A stretch of DNA of 21,416 nt from JAWLGW01 sp964569055. Lineage in GTDB: Bacteria; Planctomycetota; J058. The position numbers and the translations under genes were made by a program. The DNA is taken from the NCBI GenBank assembly GCA_964569055.1, contig CAZMSZ010000098.1:1-21416 (forward strand), given 5' to 3'. The notes under the pieces are model-generated. The model was not told where the DNA came from, searched no databases, and saw only the letters and a list, made by a program, of their open reading frames with translations. Positions 7,408 to 18,610 of the stretch are shown one piece after another (within the stretch, counting starts at the first letter, position 1; the number at the start of each line of letters is the position of its first letter).

Positions 7408-7845
7408 CTACCCCTCGCCGTCCTCGTCCTCCTCGTCGTCCACGAACGGGGCGGTCAGGCCCATCGCGGCCGCGTGGGCGCGGGAGCTGCGCAGGATCTT
7501 GGTCAGCTCCTTCTTGTCGAGCCAGACCCCGTGGTCCATGCACATGTCGATGATCACGAACGGCGCCTCGCCGAAGCCGAGGCGCTGGAGGGCGTCGCCG
7601 CAGTCGGGGCAGCGGCGCACGCTGGTGGACGAGGTGCCGGCGAGGGTCGCGTCGAGCAGCACGGTGAACGCCTCGCCGACCTGAGGCACGGTGGCGCGCA
7701 CCACGTAGTCGTGGAGGTCACGCGCCGTCACGAACAGGCCGAAGCAGGCCGTGCAGCCGCGGAACGGGACGCCCCGCTCCTCGAGCGCCTCGAGCTGCGC
7801 CTCCTTGCAGCGCGGGCACGCGCCCGCCCCCGCCCCCTCGCTCAT
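7408..7845 (-). CDS. Protein with two TFIIB-type zinc ribbons
   Basis: A 145-aa protein with two metal sites of the zf-TFIIB kind. The first is C10-x2-C13 ... C31-x2-C34 (CPRC, CTAC). The second is C79-x2-C82 ... C102-x2-H105 (CPDC, CMDH), followed by the family hallmark GVWLDKKEL (106-114). His replaces the last Cys of the second ribbon. The C-terminus is a short acidic tail (DDEEDEDGEG). The family is annotated as zinc-finger nucleic-acid-binding proteins, but a real function is unknown. The ATG overlaps the stop of the upstream YceI-like gene as ATGA, indicating coupled translation. No strong membrane segment is seen. The fold is confident; the role is not. Confidence 0.82.
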   Translation of the reverse strand: MSEGAGAGACPRCKEAQLEALEERGVPFRGCTACFGLFVTARDLHDYVVRATVPQVGEAFTVLLDATLAGTSSTSVRRCPDCGDALQRLGFGEAPFVIIDMCMDHGVWLDKKELTKILRSSRAHAAAMGLTAPFVDDEEDEDGEG

Positions 7846-8396
7846 GCCTCCGCTCCCTCGTAGCGCAGCGACCAGGTCACGCGGACCCGGTCTTGGACCT
7901 TGAGCGCCCCGAGCAGCGCCGTGTAGGGGGCGATCCCCCACTCGCTGGGTCGGAGCTCGACCTCGCCCTCCACCTCGAGCGCGCCGGCCGCCTCGCGCCA
8001 GCGCCCCTCCACGCTCAGCGGGCGCGTGACCCCGTGCAGCTCGAGCGTCCCCTCGACCCGCACCCGCTCGCCCTCGCGGCGCCCCGCGCCGCGGAACCGG
8101 ACCGTGGGGTGACGGGCCGCGTCGAGCACGCGCGGGCCGCGCGCGTTCCCCTCGATCTCGCGGTGCTCCTTGTCGCCGAGGGGGGTCACCTCGCCCCGCA
8201 CGACCTGCCCGCGGACCCGCAGCCCGTCGGCCGGGACGTCGAGCTCGACCCGGTCGCCGCCCTCGGCGGGCTCGAGCGTCGAGCGCAGCCCCGTCGCCTC
8301 GAGCGAGAGGTCGTGGGCGAGGCGCGCCAACAGGCCGTCCTTGAACGTCCAGACGCGCAGGGTCGAGCGGGCGGGGTCGAGCGCGAGCCGCGGCAT
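7842..8396 (-). CDS. YceI-like lipocalin-fold protein, apparently cytoplasmic
   Basis: A 184-aa protein. It opens LALDPARSTLRVWTFKDGLLARLAHDLSLEATG and continues through family landmarks RHPTVRFRG, GTLELHGVTRPLSVE and PSEWGIAPYTALLGALKVQDRVRVTW. These mark the YceI family, a beta-barrel that binds polyisoprenoid or fatty-acyl chains in characterised members. Many YceI proteins are exported, but no signal peptide is present here and no better upstream start is available. The gene begins 19 nt after uvrC ends and overlaps the zinc-ribbon gene by 4 nt, so the three probably form one operon. A ligand cannot be deduced. Confidence 0.85.
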   Translation of the reverse strand: MPRLALDPARSTLRVWTFKDGLLARLAHDLSLEATGLRSTLEPAEGGDRVELDVPADGLRVRGQVVRGEVTPLGDKEHREIEGNARGPRVLDAARHPTVRFRGAGRREGERVRVEGTLELHGVTRPLSVEGRWREAAGALEVEGEVELRPSEWGIAPYTALLGALKVQDRVRVTWSLRYEGAEA

Positions 8397-8415
8397 GGCC
8401 GGGTAGTCTACGCGC

Positions 8416-10269
8416 TCACTCGGGCGCTCGGGCGAGGAACTCGGCCACCGCCTCGGCCAGGGAGCGCGGCAGCACCTCGCTCAGCTCGTCGAGGGAGGCC
8501 TCGCGGATCCGGCGCAGGCTGCCGAACCGCTGCAGCAGCGCCAGCCGCCGCTTGGGCCCCACGCCCGGCACCTCCTCCAGGCCCGAGCGGAGCGCGCTCT
8601 TGCGCCGCAGCTCGCGGTGGTAGTTGATCGCGGCCCGGTGGGCGGCGTCGCGCACCCGGGCCAGGAAGCGGCACTCGAGCGAGGCCGGCTCGAGCACCAC
8701 CGGCGGGCCGCCGCCCGGCAGGTGGACGCGCTCGAACGCGCGCAGGCTCTCGTCCTCGTCGTCGCCCAAGCGGCGCGCCTTGGCGAGCCCGACCAGCTCG
8801 GTGCGCTGCGGCGGGAGCCCGACCCGGCGCGCCGCCTCGAGCGCCCGCCCCAGCTGCGGCGAGCCGCCGTCGACCACGATCAGGTCGGGGAGGTCGCCCT
8901 CCTCGAGCCCGCGCGCGAGGCGCCGCTCGATCACCTCCTCCATGGCCGCGAAGTCGTCCTGCCCCTCGACGGTGCGCACCTTGTAGGTGCGATACCCCCC
9001 GGGGTCGGGGTCGCCCTCCACGAACCGCACCTTGGAGGCGACGGTGAAGCTCCCCTGCAGGGTGGAGATGTCGAAGCACTCGATCCGCCGCGGCAGCCGC
9101 TGCAGCCCCAGGACGCGCTGCAGCCCGGCGAGCACCTCCTGCGTCACGCGCCGCTTCTGCTCGCCGGTCTCGAGGGCCAGGGCCGCGTTCTTGCAGGCGA
9201 GGTCGACCAGCGCCTTGCGGTCGCCGCGCAGGGCGGCCTTGACCGCGACGTGCGTGCCGCGCCGCTCGGCGAGCAGCTCGGCGAGCAGCTCGCGGTCCTC
9301 CACGTCGAACGGGAGCAGCACCTCGTGGGGGACGTAGCGGTCCTCGCCGTAGAACTGGCCCAGGAACGCGTTGAACGCCTCGGAGGGGGGCAGCGGCGTG
9401 CGGAGCTCGTAGGCGCGCGGCTCGGTCAGGTTCCCCTCGCGCACCGGCAGGTGCAGCGCGATCACCAGCCCGTGGTGCGCCGCCACCCCGAACACGTCCT
9501 GGTCGCGCGCGCCCTCGCGCGCCACCCGCTGCGCCTCGAGCGTGCGCTCGATCGCGCGGATCTGGTCGCGCACCCGGGCCGCCTGCTCGTAGCGCAGCGC
9601 GCGCGAGTGCTCGGCCATGCGCTCGCGCAGCCGCGGCAGCAGCGACTCGTCCTTCCCCTTGAGGAACAGCAGCGCCTCCTGCACGGCCTGGTCGTACTCC
9701 TCGGGGGTGCAGCGCCCCACGCACGGGGCGAGGCAGCGGCCCATCTCGAACTCGATGCACGGGCGCGTCCGCTGGCGCAGCTCGGCGTCGCTGCAGGTGC
9801 GCAGCGGGAACCACCGCTTGACCCCACGCAGCGTCTCGCGCACGGCGCGGGCGCTGGCGTAGGGGCCGAACACCTCACCCTTCTTGGCCCGCCCCCGCGC
9901 GCGCACCAGGCGCGCCTTGGGCCAGGGGGCGTGGGTCGTGACCTCGATCTGCAGGAACGACTTGTCGTCGGTGAGCTTGATGTTCCAGCGCGGGCGGTGC
10001 CGCTTGATCAGGGTGTTCTCGAGGAGCAGCGCCTCCTTCTCGGTGTCGGTGCTGAAGCACTGCACGTCGCGCAGCCCGCTCACGAGGTGCCGATAGAACA
10101 GCCGCCCGTCGTCCCCGTCGCGCAGGTAGCTGCGCACCCGCGCGCGCAGGTTCTTGGCCTTGCCGACGTAGATCACCTGCCCCTTGCCGTCGAGGAACGT
10201 GTAGACCCCGGGCCCGGTGGGGAACAGGGCGACCTTCTCCTGCAGGGCGACGCGCTCGGTGGCTTCCAC
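8416..10269 (-). CDS. uvrC: Excinuclease ABC subunit C
   Basis: A full-length UvrC of 617 aa that starts with GTG. It makes both incisions flanking a lesion in the bacterial UvrABC pathway. The N-terminal GIY-YIG nuclease has GVY (21-23), IYVGK (33-37) and Arg42. A cysteine set C159, C171, C179, C183 matches the spacing expected of the iron-sulfur site in E. coli UvrC. The UVR domain binding UvrB lies near 212-245. The RNase-H-like second nuclease has D400 (ECFDIS), D467 (VVDGG) and H544 (RDAAHR). Tandem helix-hairpin-helix motifs end the protein (EEVPGVGPKRRLALLQRFGS). All key residues are intact. It lies on the same strand as the XPB-Bax1 pair, about 2.2 kb away. uvrA and uvrB are not in the window. 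Confidence 0.97.
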   Translation of the reverse strand: MEATERVALQEKVALFPTGPGVYTFLDGKGQVIYVGKAKNLRARVRSYLRDGDDGRLFYRHLVSGLRDVQCFSTDTEKEALLLENTLIKRHRPRWNIKLTDDKSFLQIEVTTHAPWPKARLVRARGRAKKGEVFGPYASARAVRETLRGVKRWFPLRTCSDAELRQRTRPCIEFEMGRCLAPCVGRCTPEEYDQAVQEALLFLKGKDESLLPRLRERMAEHSRALRYEQAARVRDQIRAIERTLEAQRVAREGARDQDVFGVAAHHGLVIALHLPVREGNLTEPRAYELRTPLPPSEAFNAFLGQFYGEDRYVPHEVLLPFDVEDRELLAELLAERRGTHVAVKAALRGDRKALVDLACKNAALALETGEQKRRVTQEVLAGLQRVLGLQRLPRRIECFDISTLQGSFTVASKVRFVEGDPDPGGYRTYKVRTVEGQDDFAAMEEVIERRLARGLEEGDLPDLIVVDGGSPQLGRALEAARRVGLPPQRTELVGLAKARRLGDDEDESLRAFERVHLPGGGPPVVLEPASLECRFLARVRDAAHRAAINYHRELRRKSALRSGLEEVPGVGPKRRLALLQRFGSLRRIREASLDELSEVLPRSLAEAVAEFLARAPE

Positions 10270-10284
10270 GATCCGCCCATCTTA

Positions 10285-10308
10285 GGGCCCGGGCGCGGGG
10301 CGGGGCCC
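10285..10308 (-). terminator. GC-rich hairpin between the kinase array and uvrC
   Basis: GGGCCC at 10285-10290 and again at 10303-10308 can pair as a 6-bp stem around a 12-nt loop. It lies in the 56-nt gap between the last kinase paralogue and uvrC. There is no T-run, so it may not stop transcription; read-through into uvrC is possible. Confidence 0.25.
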
Positions 10309-10325
10309 GCGAGGGCGCTGGCGGC

Positions 10326-10795
10326 TCAGGGCGGCGTGCACCACACCTCGAGGCGGCCGCCCGCGGCGACGAGCAGCCGCCGGCCGTCGGCCGAGAGCGC
10401 GAGCCGCGGGGTCGGGTCGGAGCGCTCGCGCGCGAACGCGACCCGCCACGAGGGCGTGGCGTCGCGGGCGAGGGGGAGCGCGACGGCGGTGAGCTCCGCT
10501 TCGCCCGTGAGGGCGTGCACCCGAACGGCGTACAGGCGGTCCCCCTCGGGCGAGACGGCGAGGTCGGTCACGGCGCGGTAGCCGCCATGGCGCAGCCCCT
10601 CCCCTCGCAGCGCGCCGTCGGGGCGCTCGAAGCGGGCCAGCACGGCGGGGTGGCGGAGCGAGCCGGTCGCGCGCAGCTGCTTGATCGCCACGCGCCGGCC
10701 GAGCTCCGGATCGGTCGCGGCGTAGATCACGCCCATTCCGCCGCGGCCGAGCTCGCGGTCGATCACGTAGCGACCGAGGCGCTCGCCGGACCCGC

Positions 10796-10799
<4 letters not shown>
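10326..10799 (-). pseudogene. Internally deleted kinase paralogue (fourth in array)
   Basis: A 157-aa open frame starting GTG, fused from the two ends of a kinase like its neighbours. Residues 1-59 are the kinase N-lobe: glycine loop ELGRGGMG and Lys40 in RVAIKQL, ending at ARFER. From residue 60 (PDGALRGEGLRHGGYRAV...) it aligns with the C-terminal tail of the neighbour upstream (DPDGVLSGRGVRRGYYRTV...) and ends LEVWCTPP. The catalytic loop, DFG, membrane segment and most of the sensor are missing, about 560 residues compared with the neighbour. The product cannot be an active kinase. The frame is unbroken and translation is coupled to the upstream gene by GTGA, so a small non-catalytic protein may still be made. 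An assembly collapse among similar genes is the main alternative. Confidence 0.75.
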
Positions 10800-12954
<2,155 letters not shown>

Positions 12955-12958
<4 letters not shown>

Positions 12959-15150
12959 GGCGGCGTGCTCCAGACCTCGAGCCGGTCGTGGGTCGCCACC
13001 GCGAGGCGCCGCCCGTCGGAGGAGAGCGCGATCAGCGGCGTGACGGTCGAGCGGCCTGAGAGCGCGAGCGGCCCCCAGGGCGAGACCGCGCGCCAGCCCT
13101 CGCCGGCGCGCTCGTAGCACCACAGCTCGAGGGTGTCGTCCCGGCTCTCGTCCCGCGAGGCCTCGTCCGCGACGTGGCCCGTGCGTTGGAACCATCGCAG
13201 CACGTACAGGCGCCCGCCCGAGCGGGAGCGCGCCAGCCCGGCGATCTGGCCGTAGTGGCTCGGCCGCACCCCGAACCCCGCGCCCAGCCCGTCGGGATCG
13301 ATCGTCTCGGCCACCGCCTCGCTCAAGGTGTCGGTCTCGAAGAACCTGACCTTCCCATACAAGGTCCCGACCGCGAGGCGGGCCGCGCCGAGCGGGAGCA
13401 GCGCCGTGACCACGGAGTACAGCGACTCCACCGCGGCGAGCGGGTCCCCGCCCGCGAGCGAGCGGCGCTCGAGGGTGTCCGCCTGGGTGGGCGCGCCGCC
13501 GCGGGGCGCGAAGGAGCCGCGCTGCCGCGCCAGCACCACCGTCCCGTCTTCGAGGCAAGCGGCCATGCGGACCCGCCCGGTGATCGGCGGCACCTCTCCG
13601 CCGTCCAGCCGGAGGGCGAGCAGCGTGCCGCCGCTGGCGACCAGGCCGATCCGCCCGTCGGGGCTCGTCGCCAGCGCCTCCGCCGGCGGCGACAACGCGA
13701 AGCGGCGGGGCTCGCCTCGGGCGGGATAGACCCGCAGGCCGAGGCCGGAGGCGACCCACAGCGCGTCGCGCCCGCTGGCGATCGAGCAGCTCCGGCTGCG
13801 CTGGGCGGGGAGGGGCGGCTCGCGCCTCCACCTGTCCAGCGCGCCCTCCTGCGCGCCCGAGCGCCAGGAGAGCGCCAGCAGCCGCGCCTCGGCGCCCGCG
13901 TTCTCGATCACGACGAGCTGCCCTGGCTCGCTCGCCGGCGCGATCGCGTCGAGCGCGAGCGCGCGCGTGAACAGCGGCGCCTCGGCGAGCTTCCCCCGGG
14001 CCGCGGCCAGCTCGGCGGGGCTGGCCGCGGCGCCGTGCTGTTCGCACCAGGCGGCGAGCGCCCGCGAGCGCTCGGGGGTCGGGGGCGCGTCGAGGAGGGG
14101 CGCGAGCGCGCGGCGGGCCGCCTCGGCGGGCGGCACGTCCGGGCTCGAGCGCGGCGGCGGGGCGGCCGCGGCGGCCGGCTGTGGGGGGGGCGGGTCGGGG
14201 GCGAGGGCCGCGGCGAGCACCAGCCCGGCGGCTGCGAGCCCGGCGAGCGCGAGCCCGGCCCGCGCGAGGACGCGCCCCGACCCGCCGCGGGAGCGCGCCT
14301 GCACCCGCTCGCCGCGGAGGAACCGCCGCAGGTCCTGGCCGAGGGCCGCGGCCGTGGGGTAGCGCTCGTCGCGGCGCTTGGCCAGCCCCTGCAGCACGAT
14401 CCGGTCCAGCGCGGCGGGGAGCCCGCGGACGAGCTGCCTGGGCGGGACCGGCGCGGTCTCCATGACCTGCTCCAGCACGGCCAGCAGCCCCTCCGCGCCC
14501 AGCCCGAACGGCGGGCGTCCGGTGAGCAGCGCGTAGAGCGTGGCCGCCAGGCCGTACACGTCGGACCGCTCGTCGACCTCGTGCGCGCGCCCGTCGGCCT
14601 GCTCGGGCGCCATGAACGCCGGCGTGCCGAGGAGGTGCCCCGTGCGGGTCAGGCGCTCGCGCTGCTCGGTGAGGTCACGGGCCAGGCCGAAGTCGGTCAG
14701 GCGCGGGCCCTGGTCGGGATCGAGCAGCACGTTCGCGGGCTTGAGGTCGCGGTGCAGCACCCCCGCGGCGTGGGCGTGCTCGAGCGCGTCGGCGAGGCTC
14801 GCCGCGATCTCGGCCGCCTCCCGGGCGGGGAGCGGCCCCGCGCGATCGAGGCGGTCCTGGAGCGTCTCGCCCTCGACGAGGTCCAGCACCAGGAACGGGC
14901 CGCCCGCCGCGCGCCCCACCTCGTGCACGCGCACGATCGCGGGGTGGCGCAGGCGGGCCAGCGCCACCGCCTCGCGCTCGAACCGGGTCAGGGCGGCGGG
15001 GTCGCCCAGCGCGTCGGCCGCGTGGAGCTGCTTGATCGCGACCCGCCGACCGAGCACGGGGTCGAGCGCGACCCACACCACGCCCATGGCCCCGCGGCCG
15101 ACCTCGCGCTCGATCGTGTAGCGCCCGATCGCGTCGCCCGGGGCGCTCAC
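12955..15150 (-). CDS. Membrane Ser/Thr protein kinase with propeller-like sensor (second in array)
   Basis: A 731-aa paralogue starting GTG. Kinase domain about 10-280: GRGAMGVVW, Lys40, HRDLKPAN (D135), DFGLAR (153-158), RLTRTGHLLGTPAFMAPEQADG and SDVYGLAATLY, all intact. A basic stretch (QARSRGGSGR) precedes a membrane segment (about 295-317), then a Pro/Ala linker. The C-terminal part has weak propeller blades such as LATSPDGRIGLVASGG, LARSRSGGRLYVL and IALSSDGRRLAVATHDRLEVW. A larger in-frame open frame runs upstream to 17646, but that extension lies antiparallel in meaning to the first kinase's frame and is an effect of high GC. The start is fixed by the kinase N-terminus and the GTGA overlap with the first gene. 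Confidence 0.92.
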
Positions 15151-17483
15151 GGCGGCGTCCCCCAGGTGCGGACGGTGCCGTCGTCGAACAGGAGCGCCAG
15201 CCACTGCCCGTCCGGCGAGACGGCGAACCGCTGCAAGGTGGGCTCGCCAGGGGCGACCGCCATTTCGCTGGCCACGTCGATCGTCGCGGCGAGGGCCGGC
15301 GCCACCCCGCACAGCTCCCAGCGCACCGTCCCGGCGAGCTCGTCCCTGGCGCTGCGCGCGACGAACAGCCTCCCGTCCGGCGCGAGCTCGAGGTGCCGCA
15401 CGGCGCCGGTCGCGCCGGGGGCGAGCAGCCGCTCGCCGGCGCTCGGGTCGCTCCCGCCGGCGACGCCGAGCCGGAGGCGCCGCACCTCGCCGGCCAGCGT
15501 GCCGATCAACAGCTCGCCCGCGGGCGTGCAGGCCAGCGCGCGTGGGCGCTGGCCTTCGCGCTGGGGCGGGCTCACCCAGACCTGCTCGAGGTCGCCCCGG
15601 CGGTGCAGCGCGACGAACACCTCGCCGGCGTGCACCTCGCCCTCCGCGCTCCCGGGCCGCTGCGCGGCGCGAACCACCTCCTCCTCGCCGCGGAAGGCGA
15701 GGGCGTCGGTCTGGGCCGCGAGCGGGGCGCGGGCCACGACCGCGTCGCGACCGCCCGCGTCGAGGTCGACCACGAGCAGCGACTCGTCGGGCGAGCCGAC
15801 CACCGCGGCGGCCCAGCGGCCGCTCGGCGAGAGCGCGAGGTGCCGGGCAGGCGAGCTCAGCGGCACGGCGCCGACTCGGCTCCCGGCCTCGAAGATCGCG
15901 AGCCCGCCGCGGAGCACCGCGACCACTCGCCCGCCCGCCGACGCGAGGCCCCAGGAGGTCGCGTTGGGGCGGTCGACCTGCTCGTCGGCCATGGAGTCGA
16001 ACCCGCGCAGGCGCTCGTCGCGCTGCTCGTCGCGCAGCCCGAGGCGGCTCACCTCCGGCAGGCGCAGCACCCGGAGGGTGCCGCGCTCCTCGTCGGGCGT
16101 GGCGGCGCTCACCCACAGCTCGCGCGGGCCCGCCCAGCACACCGAGCGGACGTGCAGCTTGTTGCCGTCGCCCGGATCGCGCAGCACGCCCGACCTGGCG
16201 AGCTCGCGCCTCAGCTCCGCGCGGGCGCGGCGGGCGCGCCCGCGCCGCGCCTCGTCCGCCGCGGGCGCGTGCTCGTGCTCCCAGTCCAGCAAGGCCGCGA
16301 GCCGCAGGCCGTCCCGCTGGCGCAGCGCCGCCTCGAGCGCGCGCGCTGCCAGGGCCAGGCGCTGCGCCCGCCGCGGCTCGGCCAGGTCGAGCGCCGCGCG
16401 CTGCTCTTCGGGCAGATCGCCGACCTGCTCGAGCAGCCGGGCCAGCCGCTCCGCCTTCGCCGAGGCGGTCGGGTCGCCCCGAACGTCGGCCGCGAGCGCC
16501 GTGAGCTCGCGGGTCCACTCGGGGAGCTCGCGCTCGGGCCGCGCGCGCGCGGCGCGCAGGGCGACCGCCGCCAGCAGCACGCCGAGCGCGACCAGCGCCA
16601 GCGCGACCGCCCGCGCGCGCCGGCCGCGCCGCGGCGGCGCCTGTCCGAGCGGCGGCTCGCCCGCGAGGAAGCGGGTCAGGTCCGCGGCGAGGGCCTCGGC
16701 GCTGGGGTAGCGGTCGCCGGGCTCCTTGGCCATGCCCTTGAGCACGATCGTGTCGAGGGCGGGCGGCACCCGGCCGACGCGCTCGCTCGGCGGCGCCGGG
16801 TCGCGCAGCAGCACGGCGTGGACGAGCTGCAGCGCAGGCCCCTCGAACGGCGGGCGCGCCGTGAGCAGCGCGTACAGCGTGGCGGCGAGGCCGTACACGT
16901 CGGTCCGCGGGTCGTAGGCCGCCGCCTGCCCGTCGGCCTGCTCCGGCGCCATGTAGGCCGGAGTGCCGAGCATTTCGCCGGTGCGGGTCAGGCGCTCGCG
17001 CTCGTCGGCGAGGTCGCGCGCCAGGCCGAAGTCGGTGAGCACGACCCGCCCCTCGAGGGTCAGGAGCGCGTTGGCGGGCTTGAGGTCGCGGTGGAGGATC
17101 CCGCGCCCGTGCGCGTGCGCCAGCGCCTCGGCGAGCTGCACCCCGAGCCGCGCCGCCTCCTCGGGCGGGAGCGGACCCGCCCGGGCCAGGCGCGCCTGCA
17201 GGCTCTCTCCCTCGACGAGGTCCTGCACCAGGAACGGGCCGTCGGGCGCGAGGCCGGCCTCGTGCACCGTCGCGATCCCCGGGTGACGCAGGCGCGCCGC
17301 TGCCTCCCCCTCGAGCGCGAAGCGGGCCCCGCTCGAGGCGGCGGCGCGCTCGCTCAGCAGCTGCTTGATCGCGACCCGGCGCCCGAGCTCGGGATCGAGC
17401 GCGGCGTAGACCACGCCCATGCCGCCGCGGCCGAGCTCCCGCTCGATCACGTAGCGGCCGATCGTGGCGGGAGCGCGGCCCAT
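15147..17483 (-). CDS. Membrane Ser/Thr protein kinase with propeller-like sensor (first in array)
   Basis: A 778-aa PknB-type kinase leading the four-gene array. Kinase domain about 10-275: GRGGMGVVY (18-26), Lys40, HRDLKPAN (131-138, D133), DFG (151-153), RLTRTGEMLGTPAYMAPEQADG and TDVYGLAATLY. An Arg-rich stop-transfer stretch precedes one membrane segment (about 290-309). An extracytoplasmic helical region follows, then propeller-like repeats: LALSPSGRWAAAVV, LACTPAGELLIGTLAGEVRRLRL, LELAPDGRLFVARS and FAVSPDGQWLALLFDDGTVRTW. ATG at 17483 is preferred over 17519, since the shorter N-terminus aligns with the other three kinases. Its promoter must lie in the 131-nt gap shared with trxB. All catalytic residues are present. 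Confidence 0.93.
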   Translation of the reverse strand: MGRAPATIGRYVIERELGRGGMGVVYAALDPELGRRVAIKQLLSERAAASSGARFALEGEAAARLRHPGIATVHEAGLAPDGPFLVQDLVEGESLQARLARAGPLPPEEAARLGVQLAEALAHAHGRGILHRDLKPANALLTLEGRVVLTDFGLARDLADERERLTRTGEMLGTPAYMAPEQADGQAAAYDPRTDVYGLAATLYALLTARPPFEGPALQLVHAVLLRDPAPPSERVGRVPPALDTIVLKGMAKEPGDRYPSAEALAADLTRFLAGEPPLGQAPPRRGRRARAVALALVALGVLLAAVALRAARARPERELPEWTRELTALAADVRGDPTASAKAERLARLLEQVGDLPEEQRAALDLAEPRRAQRLALAARALEAALRQRDGLRLAALLDWEHEHAPAADEARRGRARRARAELRRELARSGVLRDPGDGNKLHVRSVCWAGPRELWVSAATPDEERGTLRVLRLPEVSRLGLRDEQRDERLRGFDSMADEQVDRPNATSWGLASAGGRVVAVLRGGLAIFEAGSRVGAVPLSSPARHLALSPSGRWAAAVVGSPDESLLVVDLDAGGRDAVVARAPLAAQTDALAFRGEEEVVRAAQRPGSAEGEVHAGEVFVALHRRGDLEQVWVSPPQREGQRPRALACTPAGELLIGTLAGEVRRLRLGVAGGSDPSAGERLLAPGATGAVRHLELAPDGRLFVARSARDELAGTVRWELCGVAPALAATIDVASEMAVAPGEPTLQRFAVSPDGQWLALLFDDGTVRTWGTPP

Positions 17484-17614
17484 GGCTCCAGCTAACCAGC
17501 CGGCCCGGCGCGCTGCCACCCGGTGCGGCGCGGCCCCGCTCCGCCTGGTGACGCGAGGGCCGCCCTGCCTTATCCTCGCGCCTCCCGCGCACGAGCCGCG
17601 GGCGGAGGCGCGTC
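17484..17614. promoter_or_regulatory. Divergent promoter region between the kinase array and trxB
   Basis: This 131-nt gap must drive both the kinase array (-) and trxB (+). On the plus strand GGTGAC (17547-17552) and TATCCT (17571-17576) are 18 nt apart and form a weak sigma70-like candidate ending 38 nt before the trxB start. GGAGG at 17604-17608 is a good ribosome site for trxB, 6 nt before its ATG. The kinase-side promoter is not evident. Confidence 0.4.
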
Positions 17615-18604
17615 ATGTCCGACACCGTCCACAAGGTCGTGATCATGGGCTCGGGCCCGGCCGGGCTGACGGCCGCGATCTACGCGGCGCGCGCCAAGCT
17701 CGAGCCGGTGTGCCTCGAGGGCGGGGACATCACCTCCAAGACCGACCTCCCCGGCGGGCAGCTGATGCTGACCACCGACGTCGAGAACTTCCCCGGGTTC
17801 CCGGAGGGGATCATGGGGCCCGAGCTCATGGAGCGGTTCAAGCGCCAGGCCGAGCGCTTCGGCACGCGCTTCATTCCCGGCCGCGTGATCTCGGCCGACC
17901 TCTCGCAGCGTCCGTTCACCCTCGAGGTGGACAAGCAGATGGAGGGGACCAAGGAGACGATCCGCTGCCAGGCCCTGATCGTGGCCACCGGGGCCGCGGC
18001 CAAGTACCTCGGGATCGAGCCCGAGCGCGAGTACCTCGGGCGGGGCGTCACGACCTGCGCCACCTGCGACGGCGCGTTCTTCCGCGACAAGCACGTGGTG
18101 GTGGTGGGCGGCGGCGACACCGCCATGGAGGAGGCGAACTTCCTCACCCGCTTCGCGCACACGGTCACGGTCGTGCACCGGCGCGACGGCTTCCGCGCCA
18201 GCCGGATCATGCTGGAGCGCGCCCGGAGCAACCCCAAGATCCAGTGGAAGCTCAACCGGACCGTGACCGACATCGTCCCCGACGAGCGGTTCTTGAAGGC
18301 GCTGGTCCTCGCCGGGACCAACGAGGACGAGGGCCAGAGCGAGACGCTCGAGATCGGGCCCGACGGCGGGCTGTTCGTGGCGATCGGGCACCACCCCAAC
18401 GTCGACGTGTTCGGCGACCAGCTCGCCATGACCGACGCCGGCTACCTCAAGACGCTCGACGGCACCTCGCGCACCTCGGTCGAGGGCGTGTTCGCCGCGG
18501 GCGACGTCCACGACAGCCACTACCGGCAGGCGATCACCGCCGCCGGCGCCGGCTGCAAGGCGGCCATGGACGCCGAGAAGTGGCTGGAGGCCCAGGGGCT
18601 GTAG
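17615..18604 (+). CDS. trxB: Thioredoxin reductase
   Basis: A 329-aa NADPH-dependent flavoenzyme of the low-molecular-weight type that reduces thioredoxin in the cytoplasm. It has the FAD loop GSGPAG (12-17), redox-active pair CATC (148-151) followed by DGAFF, NADPH loop VGGGDTAMEEA (164-174), HRR (188-190) for the NADPH phosphate, and a second FAD motif FAAGDV (293-298). GGQL and ENFPGFP near 47-63 are standard. The loop EGGDITSKTDLPGGQL is a few residues longer than in many homologues. The ATG at 17615 follows GGAGG by 6 nt. No thioredoxin gene is adjacent. It ends 6 nt from the convergent binding-protein stop. Confidence 0.95.
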   Translation: MSDTVHKVVIMGSGPAGLTAAIYAARAKLEPVCLEGGDITSKTDLPGGQLMLTTDVENFPGFPEGIMGPELMERFKRQAERFGTRFIPGRVISADLSQRPFTLEVDKQMEGTKETIRCQALIVATGAAAKYLGIEPEREYLGRGVTTCATCDGAFFRDKHVVVVGGGDTAMEEANFLTRFAHTVTVVHRRDGFRASRIMLERARSNPKIQWKLNRTVTDIVPDERFLKALVLAGTNEDEGQSETLEIGPDGGLFVAIGHHPNVDVFGDQLAMTDAGYLKTLDGTSRTSVEGVFAAGDVHDSHYRQAITAAGAGCKAAMDAEKWLEAQGL

Positions 18605-18610
18605 GCTCAC

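Noticed and set aside
10285..10308. A firm intrinsic terminator ending the kinase array
   Set aside because: The stem is only 6 bp with no T-run, so it is listed only as a weak possibility; transcription may continue into uvrC.
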